Notes: generated by a model from the letters alone, not told the origin. Positions 1-9,013 are shown, counted from the first letter of the stretch. The stretch is 40,029 bases of DNA from Desulfobacteraceae bacterium (GCA_011389735.1 JAABTS010000035.1:1-40029), one strand, 5' to 3'. Program-made: numbers and translations.

Positions 1-99
1 AAGCTATCACGTCAAAGAAAGCATAGATCCTTATGGGCATATTGAATTCGATCCCGATCCCGATCCCGATCCCGATTTAAGAACATATAAAATACGTAT

Positions 100-140
100 A
101 TCCCCGGGCCGACAACGCAGTTCAATTAATTATCTGCGAT
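100..140. repeat. Family A palindrome, right half only
   Basis: The CCCGGGCCGACAACGCAGT core followed by a TTAATT-rich arm matches the right arm of the family A palindrome seen complete near 29.4, 36.5, 37.9 and 39.6 kb. The left arm is missing or decayed. It lies directly upstream of the penicillin-binding protein gene. Just before it, at about 47-78, are four to five tandem CGATCC hexamers, the same unit as in family F. Confidence 0.6.
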
Positions 141-183
141 AAAAGGTTGATAGAACATCACTTCCGGGGTAAAAGACGTAAGT

Positions 184-2496
184 ATGGAAAGGACGAAAAA
201 AAACACAACCAAAACGGGCCGGCTGATCATTGCTTTGGCGGTTTTGTGTGTGGCGGGCGCGGGGCTGGGCGTGGGGATCGCGGCGTATTCATATCGCCTT
301 TCCGAAACAGTGCGGGAAAAATTCCGGGCCGGCGGATGGGCTTTGCCGGCGACGATTTACGCCCGGCCCTTCGAGTTGTATCCGGGAAAACCGGTTCAAG
401 GGGACGCCCTTGCCCGGGAACTGGAATTGATAAGATATGCGCTGGTCGAGAATCCGAATGATCCGAGAACATACCGACGCAGGGGGGACGTCTTTGATAT
501 TGCGACGGGGGGCTTTCAATTCGACGACGGCTGGCTTGAAGGTGCTAAATACCGTATTACATTTGCGGACAACAGGATCGAGCATGTTTTTGATGAATCC
601 GGTAATTTGGTTCGCGATCCGGTCAGGTTGGAACCGGCGGTCATCGGCCATTTTTCGGCGGATCATTATGAAGACAGAATCCCGATATCCGTCGATGAGG
701 CCCCGGATCTGCTCATCGACACCCTGATCCAGGTAGAAGACCGTAATTTTTACGATCATCAAGGAATATCGATATCCGGCGTTTTCAGGGCGATGTTCGC
801 CAATATCAATGCAGGGCGCACGGTACAGGGGGGCAGCACATTGACTCAGCAACTGATCAAAAATCTCTTTCATGTTCGCAAAAAAAGTTACAAGCGTAAA
901 CTGGACGAAATGATCATGGCCTGTTTTCTGGAACGTTACAGGTCCAAACGAGAGATTCTCGAAGCCTATATAAATGAAGTTTACATGGGGCAGGACGGCA
1001 AACGGGCGATACACGGATTCGGTCTGGCGGCCCGGTTCTATTTTAACCGGTCCGTCGAAAATATTAAAGCGGATGAAACGGCTCTACTGGTTGGGATTTT
1101 AAAAGGCCCGTCCTTCTATGATCCGTTCCGATTTCCTGAAAGGGCTCGAAAGCGGCGGAATACTGTTCTGTCGGTGATGCGAAGGGCGAATCTAATCAAC
1201 CGGGAAGTATACGATCAAGCGATTCAGCGTCCGGTCATAACCGATCCGCCCGGAAAAAACACCGCTGAAATTTTTCCAGCGTACATGGATCTTGTCAAGC
1301 GGCGGCTTTCGGATTCATACCAGGAGGAAGAATTGAAAACCGGAGGTCTTCGCATTTTCACCCATTTCGATCCTCAGATTCAAGCGGCGCTGGAAACAGC
1401 GATCACGGAAACTCTGGCCGATATCGAGCTTGTAAAAGAACTTTCGAAAGGCGGCCTCGAAACCGGGGCTGTGGTCACGGATACCGCCGACGGAGCCGTT
1501 TTGGCGCTGGCCGGCGGACGCAACGCCGGCGTTTACGGTTACAATCGAGCATTGGACGCTCATCGCGCCATCGGGTCCTTGATCAAGCCCGCTTTATATT
1601 TGACCGCGCTGTCAATGCCCGAAAAATACAATCTGATGACGTTTATAGACGATTCTCCCGTTGAAATCAAAACACGGTCGGGAAAAACATGGCGGCCTAA
1701 AAATTATGATCATGTTTCCCACGGAAAGGTTCCATTGTATATAGCGCTTGCGAATTCCTACAATCAGGCGGCTGTAAGGTTGGGGCTCGATATCGGCGTA
1801 AAAGAAGTGCTGTCCACATTGAAGGCGTTGGGGTATAAGGAGGAATCGCCGGCCTATCCGTCGGCGCTTTTAGGGAGCGTTTCCATGAGCGTATTGGATG
1901 CGGCTCAAATATACCAGACTCTGGCGGCCGGCGGTTTTTACACGCCGGTTCGGGCGATCCGGTCGGTTCATTCGCCCCAGGGGAAGGTTCCGGCCCGGTT
2001 TTCCGAGGTTGCGAAACAGGTTGTCAATCCGAATTACGTCTATCTTCTGAACAAAGCGCTTCAGCTTGTAGTGACGGAGGGCACGGCCTCCGAATCGGGC
2101 CGTCTTATGAACAAAAATTTGAAAACCGCCGGAAAAACAGGAACCACCAACGACTACCGGGACAGTTGGTTCGCCGGTTTTACCGGAAATCGCGCCGCGG
2201 TCGTCTGGGTGGGACGGGATGACAACGAGCCTTGCGGACTTTCAGGATCGGATGGAGCATTGAGGATATGGTCGGATCTGTTCAACCGCATATCCGCGGA
2301 ACCGCTGATGATCCATCAGCCGGAACTCATAACCTGGGCGGCGGTTGACCGGAATAACGGGAAGATCGTCGATCCTTTGTGTGAATCCGCTGTTTCCGTT
2401 CCGTTCATTATGGGGTTTGCGCCGACTGAATCCGGCCCTTGCTCCGAAGAAGCCGAAAAATCGCTGTTTAAGTGGTTACAGGACATCTTTCGATGA
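184..2496 (+). CDS. mrcB: Bifunctional penicillin-binding protein, PBP1b-like
   Basis: Class A penicillin-binding protein that polymerises lipid II glycan strands and cross-links peptidoglycan at the outer face of the inner membrane. The 770-residue product has a basic N-terminus, one membrane anchor (about residues 13-34), a UB2H-like region (about 60-150), then a GT51 transglycosylase domain with catalytic Glu185 in EDRNFYDHQG and the GGSTLTQQL motif near 217. The transpeptidase domain has SLIK (catalytic Ser465), SYN (525-527) and KTG (651-653). All active-site motifs are intact and the length fits E. coli PBP1b. An overlapping 104-codon frame at 147 is a shadow. The gene stands alone, with repeats on both sides. 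The UB2H region suggests control by an outer-membrane lipoprotein of the LpoB type, which is not in this window. Symbol assigned by family similarity. Confidence 0.95.
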   Translation: MERTKKNTTKTGRLIIALAVLCVAGAGLGVGIAAYSYRLSETVREKFRAGGWALPATIYARPFELYPGKPVQGDALARELELIRYALVENPNDPRTYRRRGDVFDIATGGFQFDDGWLEGAKYRITFADNRIEHVFDESGNLVRDPVRLEPAVIGHFSADHYEDRIPISVDEAPDLLIDTLIQVEDRNFYDHQGISISGVFRAMFANINAGRTVQGGSTLTQQLIKNLFHVRKKSYKRKLDEMIMACFLERYRSKREILEAYINEVYMGQDGKRAIHGFGLAARFYFNRSVENIKADETALLVGILKGPSFYDPFRFPERARKRRNTVLSVMRRANLINREVYDQAIQRPVITDPPGKNTAEIFPAYMDLVKRRLSDSYQEEELKTGGLRIFTHFDPQIQAALETAITETLADIELVKELSKGGLETGAVVTDTADGAVLALAGGRNAGVYGYNRALDAHRAIGSLIKPALYLTALSMPEKYNLMTFIDDSPVEIKTRSGKTWRPKNYDHVSHGKVPLYIALANSYNQAAVRLGLDIGVKEVLSTLKALGYKEESPAYPSALLGSVSMSVLDAAQIYQTLAAGGFYTPVRAIRSVHSPQGKVPARFSEVAKQVVNPNYVYLLNKALQLVVTEGTASESGRLMNKNLKTAGKTGTTNDYRDSWFAGFTGNRAAVVWVGRDDNEPCGLSGSDGALRIWSDLFNRISAEPLMIHQPELITWAAVDRNNGKIVDPLCESAVSVPFIMGFAPTESGPCSEEAEKSLFKWLQDIFR

Positions 2497-2520
2497 AATT
2501 TGGGGGAAATTTTGAATTTT

Positions 2521-2559
2521 AATTTTGAATGTTAAATGTTGAATGTTGAATGTTGAATG
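2521..2559. repeat. Short tandem repeat, 7-bp unit TTGAATG
   Basis: Four to five copies of a heptamer (TTGAATG, one with TTAAATG) follow the PBP gene, and an inverse copy, CATTCAACAT, lies just beyond at about 2570. The array could form a weak hairpin. No coding potential was seen. Confidence 0.7.
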
Positions 2560-2674
2560 GGAGGGCTCACATTCAACATAATAAAATTAGTATATATAGA
2601 AGTGTTACTTAAAACAAAAGTCTCGTCTGATTAATAAGGATTAAAGCCTATTATGAGCAATTATTTGATTTTGA
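2560..2674. other. AT-rich intergenic stretch without recognised features
   Basis: Between the heptamer array and the family F fragment the sequence is AT-rich. I see no open frame with a ribosome-binding site, no hairpin and no promoter that I would defend. Confidence 0.5.
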
Positions 2675-2755
2675 GGCGTCTTTCATAAATGCTGATAAAT
2701 AGTTTACACTTCTCAAATCGGTATCGAAATCGGTATCGAAATCGGTATCGGGTTG
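2675..2755 (-). repeat. Family F element, truncated copy
   Basis: It starts with the terminal repeat GGCGTCTTTCAT, then the AAATGCTGATAAATAGTTTA segment and three ATCGGTATCGAA-type units. This matches the right-hand side of the full F copies at 17.4 and 25.5 kb in inverted orientation. The (GGGATC)n half and the other terminus are missing, so the copy is truncated near 2755. Confidence 0.75.
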
Positions 2756-2828
2756 GCAAAGGCGCGCAGCGGATTTGCCAATAATACGAGTTCATGCGGT
2801 TGTTCGGCAGCATATTCCACCATGTGTT

Positions 2829-3032
2829 TCAAGATGATAAGGAATGTCTCGCCTCTTCGCTACCTTCATATACAGCTAATTCTTCATGTAAACGAGCGAT
2901 CATTTTTCGAATGCCGGCCTTTGTGAAACCTTTAGCGCCTATGGGATAGGCTTTCTTCAATTGATCTAATCGTTTTTCAAGAATACTTATTTCTTCCTGT
3001 GCTTTCTCGTATTCAGTATTGTTGGAAATCAT
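2829..3032 (-). CDS. Small protein resembling the N-terminal leader of XRE/HigA-type antitoxins
   Basis: A 67-residue charged helical protein with a good ribosome-binding site (GGAGGT about 6 nt before ATG). The pattern (NTEY near the start, then ILEKRLDQLKK, and a closing LHEELAVYE helix) resembles the coiled leader before the helix-turn-helix of many HigA-type antitoxins, as I remember them. Here the frame stops straight after the leader and no helix-turn-helix follows. The upstream side, where a HigB-type toxin would be expected, holds only a repeat fragment. It may be a remnant of a toxin-antitoxin pair or a real stand-alone small protein. The similarity is by eye only. Confidence 0.6.
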   Translation of the reverse strand: MISNNTEYEKAQEEISILEKRLDQLKKAYPIGAKGFTKAGIRKMIARLHEELAVYEGSEEARHSLSS

Positions 3033-3055
3033 AATTTAACCTCCACTAATCGGGC

Positions 3056-3118
3056 TTGATTCTAAGATCGGCCGGAGCGTCAGGGTAAGCCGGGGGTTGC
3101 AAACCCCCTCTGAGCGGG
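3056..3118. repeat. Family C repeat, partial
   Basis: TTCTAAGATCGGCCGGAGCG followed by the hairpin GGGGGTTTGCAACCCCC in inverted form and CTCTGAGCGGG matches the left part of the C copies near 25.75 and 34.36 kb. It lies directly upstream of the small minus-strand gene and so may overlap its promoter. Confidence 0.7.
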
Positions 3119-3169
3119 ATAGTAGGACAGCGCTGAAAAAGTGTCCCGGTTTATAGCGGTAGCCGATAA

Positions 3170-6100
3170 TTATCCTTGAGCGGTGTCCGACGCCGTATCC
3201 AGCAATTCCCGAACCTTCATTGTCATGTCCGCTATTGAAAACGGCTTTTGGATAAACGCCACCCCGTCGTCCAGGACTCCCTGATGGGCAATGACATTGG
3301 CGGTATACCCGGACATGAACAAGAGCCGGACGCCGGGATAAAGCGCGGCGATCCTTGCAGCCAGATCCCGGCCGTTCATCTCCGGCATGACCACGTCGGT
3401 CATGAGCAGATCGATGGAACCGGAATAGTTTGCCGCTTTTTCCACGGCCTCCGACGGCGTGGCCGCCGACAGCACTGAATAACCTTTTCTTTCGAGCATC
3501 ATCCGGGTCATCCTGAGAATAGCGGGTTCATCCTCCACCAGCAGGATGGTTTCAGCCCCTCCGGCGGCTGCTTTTTTCTCGGGCCGGACTTCGGCGACGC
3601 CGTTATCATCAACAAGCCGGGGCAGATAAATTTTGAAGGTGGAACCCTGGCCGGGTTCACTGTAAACATTTATAAAACCGTTGTTCTGTTTAACGACGCC
3701 ATAAACGGTGGCAAGCCCCAGGCCCGTTCCTTTGCCCATCTCCTTGGTGGTGAAAAACGGCTCGAACAGATTGTCCAGTTCTTCCTTGTCCAACCCGCAG
3801 CCGTTATCACTGACCGCCAGCATTACAAAATCACCGGGGATAAAGCCGGGGTGCTCGTTGCAATAAGCCTCATCAAATGTTTTTATTCCGGTTTCAATGA
3901 TGAGTTTGCCAACGCCGGAAATGGCGTCCCGTGCATTCACGCACAGATTGGCAAGAATCTGGTCGATCTGGGACGGGTCCATTTTAACCGGCCAGATATG
4001 TGCGGCGGGCTTCCAGACCAGGTCTATGTCTTCCCCGATAAGCCTGCGCAGCATATTCAGCATGCTTTCCACCGTGTCGTTCAAATCCAGTGGTCTGGGA
4101 GAAATGGTCTGTTTTCTGGCAAAGGTCAGCAACTGCTTTGTAAGATCGGCTGACCGCTGTGCAGCCTTTTGAATTTCCTTTAGGTCGTCGTCAAGGCTGC
4201 TATTATCTTCAACATTTTCCATGGCAAATTCCAGATGTCCCAGTATCACCCCCAGCATGTTGTTGAAATCATGGGCCACGCCGCCGGCCAGACGGCCCAC
4301 GGATTCCATCTTCTGGGCTTGATTGAGTTGGGCCTGGAGCTTTTCATTTTCAGCATCCGCCCGCTTTTGCTCAGTGATGTCCCTGAATTCGACGGTTCTA
4401 ACCTGTTTCCCTTTATAAGGCACGTTGCGGGCTTCCAGCCGCATGGGAAATTCTTCTCCGTTTTTGCGCAATCCAAACGCTTCATAAGGTTTTTCATAAC
4501 CCGCCCGGATATTATTCATTACGGTTTCAAGTGATCTTTCAGCTATCAGCAGCAGACCGTTCATTCCTATAAGCTCTAAATATTCGTAGCCGGTCATCTC
4601 TGAAAGGCCCTGATTACACTCCAGAATAATCCCCTGGTCATGAATAGCGATTCCCCCGAAAGATGCATTATGAAGCGCTTTAAAACGAATTTCGCTTTCC
4701 CGCAACGCCTCTTCCGCAAGCTTCCGCTTGGTGACATCCCAGACAGTCGACACCATCAGATTCCTTTCGGGCAGGGGAATGTTCCTGGCTGTTATATAGA
4801 AGGTTTTATTGCCTGGACGGGAAACCGGGACATCTTCCCAACACATTCGCTCAGGGTCGTTGCCGGCGCAATCCTCAAGCACCCTTTTCTTGATCTCTTC
4901 CCTGAACGTCGGATCCGTATAGACGACTTCCCAAAAGTCGTTCGGGGGAGACAACGCCTTTCGAGTGGTTCTGTAGATTGTGGCGAAATTTTCGTTCATG
5001 TAGGTAAAATTTACTTCCGGTTCGACCGAATTGACGGCGACTCCCACTGGAAGATTATCCAAGACAGCTTTGATAAAAGCTTCCCGCTCCTTCAGCTTTT
5101 CAATAGCCTGTTTGCGCTCGGTGACGTCCTCGAAAGCGGCGTAAACCTGAAAGGGTTTTGTTTCTCCCGGTTGAAACAGGGGAATGGCAGTGATGGAAAG
5201 CCAGACATAAGCGTTCTTATCCACATTAAACACACCGCGGATTACCGGCCCGACAGTCTCTCCGGTGCGTAAGGCGATCATGGACGGATGGTTCGCCCCT
5301 GGAACCTCTGCGCCGTCTTCCTCGATCATTCTCCATCGAGGGTTCAAGGAAGTCTTGCCTTGCATCTGCTCGAAAGAGAGACCAAGGATCCTTTCCGCGG
5401 CCGGGTTGGCCGAGACGACGGCTCCGTCGGCCGCCTGATAAATGACTCCCTGGGCCATGGTCTCGAAGAGGCGGCGGTGCTTTGCCTCGCTATCCAGCAG
5501 GGCCTCCATCGCTTGATTTGTCTCGACCATTGAACCGATAAGTTTGGCTGTACTGTCGAGACGGTTTTTCGCCATCTCGATAATATAGGGAGGACGGGAG
5601 TCATAAGCTGCGGCTTCGCGGAGAAGATCGTCGTGGTCGAGGTGGAAGGCGTCAGCCAGCATCTTGAGTTTTTCAGGATCTTTGGGCGGATCTCCATACC
5701 CGAAGTTGATCGCCCCGATTACATTCCCGCCGGCAAAAATGGGCGCGGCGTACAGGCGAACGCCTCCATTGCACTCTATGTCCACCGGCGCACGCCTGGC
5801 AATGGCCTCTTTGGAGCAGTCATTCCAGCAGGATTCATGGCACAACCACCGGCCGGAATTGAGCGCTTCGACATTGTCAGGGGTGTTGCAAAGTTTACGC
5901 GAGGCCCTGTCCATCATTCGGCGCCACCCCGAAGCAAAAATCCCAAAGGCGTAGTCGCCGTTTACCTCGTAAATCGCGGAGGAAGTCCCTAGCAATTCCA
6001 GGTAATCGTTGACAAAGCTTTTCAGGCGTTCATGACCTATAGATTTCAGGATGACGCCGTCGCGATTCAATTCGGTCAGGTCGCCATATCCCTGGTCCTG

Positions 6101-6988
6101 AGTTTCCGTATGGGCTTCGATGTTCGAAACCGGCTTCCTGGACAGCATCCATTCAATCCGTTTCAATTCTCGCTCGGCTCGTCTGCGTGCAGTCAAATCT
6201 CTCGATGTGAAAAGAATTTCCTTTGGATTGCCGGCGTCGTCGAGAATGAACTTCCCGACAGTCTCGAGCCAGAGATAGTCTCCATCCGCCCGCCGATACC
6301 TGTACTCGACCATTCGGCCATCTTCCCTGTTGGCCAGGAAATCTGCAAAAGCGGCGGCAATTTCCTGGTAATCATCAGGGTGGACAAGTTCCATGACGTT
6401 CCGGCCCATAAGTGAATCCGGATCGTATCCCAGAATACTGTGGGAAGGACCGATGTATTTGAAGTTACCTTCCATGTCAGTCACGGAAACGAGGTCGGAG
6501 GTAGTGTCAAAAATGTTATGCAAAAATTCAGTTTTCTCCCGCAGGGCCTTTTCCATCAGCCTGCGCCCGGTGATATCATGAAATATACAGTGGGTTTGCT
6601 GAAAATCCCCTTTTTTATCTCTGCCTATGTTCCCGGTCAAAGAAACCTGAATGAGTTCTCCGTTTTTTTTGACCATCTCGAACTCAGCCCCTAAAATTTC
6701 ACCAATAGACTTGAACCGCGGAAAATTTTCCTTGAAATGATCCCTCCACTCAGGATGTATAAAATCAGCAAAAGATTTGCCAATTACCTCTTCTTCGGCA
6801 TATCCCATGGTGTCCAGCCAGATTTGATTGACAGCAACGTAACGGCCGTTTTCATCCAGTGATTGGTAACCGATAGAGGCTTTTTCGTAAACCCTCAACA
6901 TTTCCCTGGAATATTCAAGTTCGGATTCAATTTTTTCAAGTTCCTGAACCCGCCTTTCCAATTCTTCATAGGAAGGTTTTGCTGTCAT
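3170..6988 (-). CDS. Multi-PAS hybrid sensor histidine kinase with a PocR ligand-binding domain
   Basis: A 1272-residue signal-transduction kinase, probably cytoplasmic since I see no membrane segment. Order: coiled N-terminus; PAS (about 30-140); PAS with PAC (about 155-270); PocR-type domain (about 305-490) carrying CHESCWNDC (383-391), where a ligand or metal could bind; three more PAS regions (about 500-625, 635-755, 765-875); HisKA with phospho-acceptor His906 in VAHDFNN; HATPase (N-box near NARDA 1018-1022, DNGCG 1061-1065, GKGTGLGL 1085-1092); and a C-terminal receiver with Asp1198. No output domain or partner regulator is adjacent, so phosphate is probably passed to a distant protein or the kinase acts through its own receiver. 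The PocR domain is shared with two small proteins encoded 1.5-2.6 kb away, which may mean a common signal. The signal is unknown. Confidence 0.92.
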   Translation of the reverse strand: MTAKPSYEELERRVQELEKIESELEYSREMLRVYEKASIGYQSLDENGRYVAVNQIWLDTMGYAEEEVIGKSFADFIHPEWRDHFKENFPRFKSIGEILGAEFEMVKKNGELIQVSLTGNIGRDKKGDFQQTHCIFHDITGRRLMEKALREKTEFLHNIFDTTSDLVSVTDMEGNFKYIGPSHSILGYDPDSLMGRNVMELVHPDDYQEIAAAFADFLANREDGRMVEYRYRRADGDYLWLETVGKFILDDAGNPKEILFTSRDLTARRRAERELKRIEWMLSRKPVSNIEAHTETQDQGYGDLTELNRDGVILKSIGHERLKSFVNDYLELLGTSSAIYEVNGDYAFGIFASGWRRMMDRASRKLCNTPDNVEALNSGRWLCHESCWNDCSKEAIARRAPVDIECNGGVRLYAAPIFAGGNVIGAINFGYGDPPKDPEKLKMLADAFHLDHDDLLREAAAYDSRPPYIIEMAKNRLDSTAKLIGSMVETNQAMEALLDSEAKHRRLFETMAQGVIYQAADGAVVSANPAAERILGLSFEQMQGKTSLNPRWRMIEEDGAEVPGANHPSMIALRTGETVGPVIRGVFNVDKNAYVWLSITAIPLFQPGETKPFQVYAAFEDVTERKQAIEKLKEREAFIKAVLDNLPVGVAVNSVEPEVNFTYMNENFATIYRTTRKALSPPNDFWEVVYTDPTFREEIKKRVLEDCAGNDPERMCWEDVPVSRPGNKTFYITARNIPLPERNLMVSTVWDVTKRKLAEEALRESEIRFKALHNASFGGIAIHDQGIILECNQGLSEMTGYEYLELIGMNGLLLIAERSLETVMNNIRAGYEKPYEAFGLRKNGEEFPMRLEARNVPYKGKQVRTVEFRDITEQKRADAENEKLQAQLNQAQKMESVGRLAGGVAHDFNNMLGVILGHLEFAMENVEDNSSLDDDLKEIQKAAQRSADLTKQLLTFARKQTISPRPLDLNDTVESMLNMLRRLIGEDIDLVWKPAAHIWPVKMDPSQIDQILANLCVNARDAISGVGKLIIETGIKTFDEAYCNEHPGFIPGDFVMLAVSDNGCGLDKEELDNLFEPFFTTKEMGKGTGLGLATVYGVVKQNNGFINVYSEPGQGSTFKIYLPRLVDDNGVAEVRPEKKAAAGGAETILLVEDEPAILRMTRMMLERKGYSVLSAATPSEAVEKAANYSGSIDLLMTDVVMPEMNGRDLAARIAALYPGVRLLFMSGYTANVIAHQGVLDDGVAFIQKPFSIADMTMKVRELLDTASDTAQG

Positions 6989-7240
6989 ATCAGACCCTTT
7001 TTAAATTTGTAAAACATCATTTTTCTCGATAATCGAGGTATTTCCGGCTTAGAATACTGCTTTTGTTTTCACCCAAACAAACCCTGCGGGAAGACACCTT
7101 TTTTCGAATCTCAACCATAATTCAACAATATTGCAAAAATCCTTGATTCCCCTTCCCCGTAGCTCAATCATGGTTTCGATATCATTGATTTTTTCAGAAC
7201 TCAACCATAACTTTCATGGCATTGACGTTCTATAGTTTTT
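6989..7240. other. Intergenic stretch upstream of the hybrid kinase
   Basis: No coding frame is convincing here. The phrase TCAACCATAA or a close variant recurs at about 7110, 7165 and 7200, giving a loose degenerate repeat. The kinase promoter should lie in this stretch, but I cannot assign -35/-10 or sigma-54 elements with confidence. Confidence 0.4.
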
Positions 7241-7268
7241 CAGGAATTAAATTTCACAAGACGGCAGC
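7241..7268. repeat. Family A palindrome, left half only
   Basis: TTCAGGAATTAAATTTCACA followed by AGACGGCAG is the left arm of family A. The right arm is absent and a family B copy begins immediately after it, so the two families are joined end to end here. Confidence 0.6.
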
Positions 7269-7355
7269 CGCAAAATACGGCTCTGAGCGGGTTTGTAACC
7301 CGCGTGTACCTCCGCAGCCGACGGGGATTGCAAATCCCCTGAGAGCATGGAAAAG
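7269..7355. repeat. Family B twin-hairpin repeat
   Basis: It contains GCGGGTTTGTAACCCGC (7-bp stem) and GGGGATTTGCAATCCCC in inverted form, enclosed by GCTCTGAG and CTGAGAGC. The outer CTGAACGAAAA ends found in the full copies at 31.7 and 38.0 kb are missing. It truncates the 5' end of the ATPase fragment that follows. Confidence 0.75.
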
Positions 7356-7748
7356 CCGCAAAACATTGGTAAATTTTACAGCTTTATCCGGCTAAAATCG
7401 ATTGACAATCATATGCGGCGGCAACAATACCGGAAAAACCTACGCCACTATGCCTTATTCGGGTTTCTTTCCTATTGGCGGGATATGTTTTCAATCCAGA
7501 TACCGGAGAAGGATATCCATGCTCTTTTGGATGAAGGCGGCATCGAACCGGATCTCAAAAAGTACATTAAAGATGCATCCGTTATACTATCAAAGGGGTG
7601 TAAAGATTTCACAGCAGAGCTTTCCCATGTATTTGCTTCTTCCGACAAGCTTGAGAACGTCACGGGGGCATATATTCTTGATGTGTGTATTCAAACCGTG
7701 CGCCCAAACCTTAAATGCTACTTCGATAATTTTTGGCTTTTTCCGTAG
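7347..7748 (+). pseudogene. Broken AAA-family ATPase fragment with two compensating frameshifts
   Basis: The frame from 7347 reads RLKS near 7388, and the +1 frame then reads LTIICGGNNTGKTYAT, a clear Walker A loop with its preceding beta strand. The first frame resumes with YALFGFL near 7443. One extra base near 7396 and one missing base near 7443 explain this. The repaired reading is that of AAA ATPases with a GxNNTGKT loop, as in several defence and abortive-infection ATPases. The 5' end is replaced by a family B repeat, and the rest of the ATPase after about residue 100 (Walker B, signature) is missing. The last 30 or so codons read into unrelated repeat DNA. It is a decayed remnant, or less likely an assembly error; the truncation at both ends favours decay. 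Confidence 0.65.
7653..7695. repeat. Imperfect 43-bp direct repeat, copy 1
   Basis: GAGAACGTCACGGGGGCATA and the following bases recur with few changes at 7999-8041. Copy 1 lies in the tail of the ATPase fragment. Between the two copies sits a family E repeat, so the ATPase remnant may have been split by an insertion with local duplication. Confidence 0.6.
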
Positions 7749-7845
7749 GTCGGGTTAGCGTTCCCATCATTGAGAACGACCACGAGCATTTGTGCATTGA
7801 CCTGATTGCATTCAAAGCCCATGCCGTCCTCGCGTAACCCGACGT
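7745..7845. repeat. Family E repeat, inverted ends
   Basis: About 100 bp bounded by GTAGGTCGGGTTAGCG at one end and CGCGTAACCCGACG at the other, giving inverted ends around TCGGGTTA. The same unit occurs in the opposite orientation at 26894-26996. Translation gives NVGLRE...NANPTY-like peptides, which appear as spurious proteins in many genomes, so I treat it as a known type of repeat rather than a gene. Confidence 0.75.
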
Positions 7846-7998
7846 TCATGTGGAATGTCCAGACGCTTTCCCGGTATTTTTCATTTACCGAAAAACGAAG
7901 CCAATTGATTTCTGACAGCGTTTTAACGCCTACTGGTAGGTGTTGTGTTTTTGTGTTGCTTTGTGATGTTAATGCGCAAAAGCCGCTATATGAAGCTC

Positions 7999-8041
7999 TG
8001 AGAACGTCACGGGAGCATATTTTGTTGATTTGTGTACTCAC
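7999..8041. repeat. Imperfect 43-bp direct repeat, copy 2
   Basis: Second copy of the repeat at 7653-7695. It is followed at about 8048-8066 by a small hairpin, GCGAATTTGTAATTCGC, which has the same geometry as the family B hairpin but a different stem sequence. Confidence 0.6.
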
Positions 8042-8109
8042 AACGTAAAGCGAATTTGTAATTCGCTGCCGCCGGCCATTTGAAACCTGCCGAACTTTAA
8101 AGCTTTACC

Positions 8110-8151
8110 CGTAAAACAGGCGTCCTCGCCTGTTTCAACCCCCGAAGAACA
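8110..8151. repeat. Family D repeat, copy 1
   Basis: The hairpin AAACAGGCGTCCTCGCCTGT plus TTCAACC and CGAAGAACA. The same sequence, inverted, lies at 10227-10266. The two copies bracket the two PocR genes and the MarR gene. An 8-bp stem could act as a terminator, but there is no T-run. Confidence 0.7.
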
Positions 8152-8159
8152 ATTTAAAG

Positions 8160-8515
8160 AAGCTCTGAGGTGCTACCTCCGGATAAAAACTGACCCACCC
8201 AAAAGTTGCTTGTTTTCAATTTTTAAGGTCAAATATTCCGGTTTATGAAATCGTATCCGTTCATGGTAACTTATCTGGGCTTTTGGATACTGCGAACGGT
8301 TACAAAATGTTTTTTCGACACAAAAATTTGGGACGTGATTGCTGTGCTGACCGTCACACATGCACCAAAGGGTATTTTCCGGACGGACACTAAATACGAA
8401 TGATTCGGATCATGATGGAAAATACTGACGTTCAGCGCGGCGATGGAGATTAGAAACAAGACCTGATTGGAAGCGATAAAGAAAAATCGGGTGAAATAGG
8501 AATCAATGGATAACA
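8160..8515. other. Non-coding stretch downstream of the PocR operon
   Basis: Short overlapping frames exist on the minus strand, but none has a ribosome-binding site or a recognisable family. ACTGACCCACCC near 8189 resembles phrases I have seen near transposon ends, but there is no second end, so I do not call an element. Confidence 0.4.
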
Positions 8516-9013
8516 CTAATTAAAGCTGGTGATACAAGCCATGATCTCCTTGATTGTGCGATAATCAATCGGCTGAATAGTAGTCAAGCATTTCTGGATT
8601 TCTTCCTCATCCAATCCAATAACACGTTGAATCATGTCGGTGTATATACGGTCCGTACTGACATAGGGCCTGCCGCCAACACAGACGAATCCATCGATGT
8701 TATTTTCGATGACAATAGGCACAACAATCTTGATAAGTCCAGCGGGACATTCGTCTCTGACACAGCATTTGCCTGCTCTTGCGTCGCAGCACATGCTTCT
8801 TTGAGTCATTGACCAGACCCTGTCTTCGCCAACCGGGCTGGCTTTAAGCAAGGAGCAGAGTTTATTGGCCCAGACTATTTTTCCATGCGTCCTTCTGCCG
8901 CCTTCCCTGTCAATTGTCAATGCATGAACATGGTAATTTTCGTGAAGCATGGATTCTAAAAAACCCCAATCAATATCGGCATGTTTTTTTAAAGACAGCG
9001 TTTTGTTTTTCAT
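8516..9013 (-). CDS. Stand-alone PocR-domain protein (second gene of operon)
   Basis: A 165-residue protein made almost entirely of a PocR-type sensory domain (family known as PF10114, a PAS-like ligand-binding fold). The start is placed at 9013 rather than the upstream ATG at 9040 because GGAAGGAAAC precedes it at a workable distance. Features: WANKLCSLL near 48-56, a cysteine group SMCCDARAGKCCVRDEC (about 73-89), then PAGLIKIVVPIVI and CVGGRPY. The cysteines could hold a metal, heme or Fe-S centre. There is no DNA-binding or catalytic domain, so it must act through partners, perhaps the neighbouring MarR regulator or the large kinase. It lies 70 nt after the first PocR gene on the same strand. 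Confidence 0.8.
   Translation of the reverse strand: MKNKTLSLKKHADIDWGFLESMLHENYHVHALTIDREGGRRTHGKIVWANKLCSLLKASPVGEDRVWSMTQRSMCCDARAGKCCVRDECPAGLIKIVVPIVIENNIDGFVCVGGRPYVSTDRIYTDMIQRVIGLDEEEIQKCLTTIQPIDYRTIKEIMACITSFN

Noticed and set aside
7718-8041. 107-codon minus-strand frame with NVGLRE and NANPTY
   Set aside because: It is a translation of the family E repeat, which gives similar peptides wherever it occurs.
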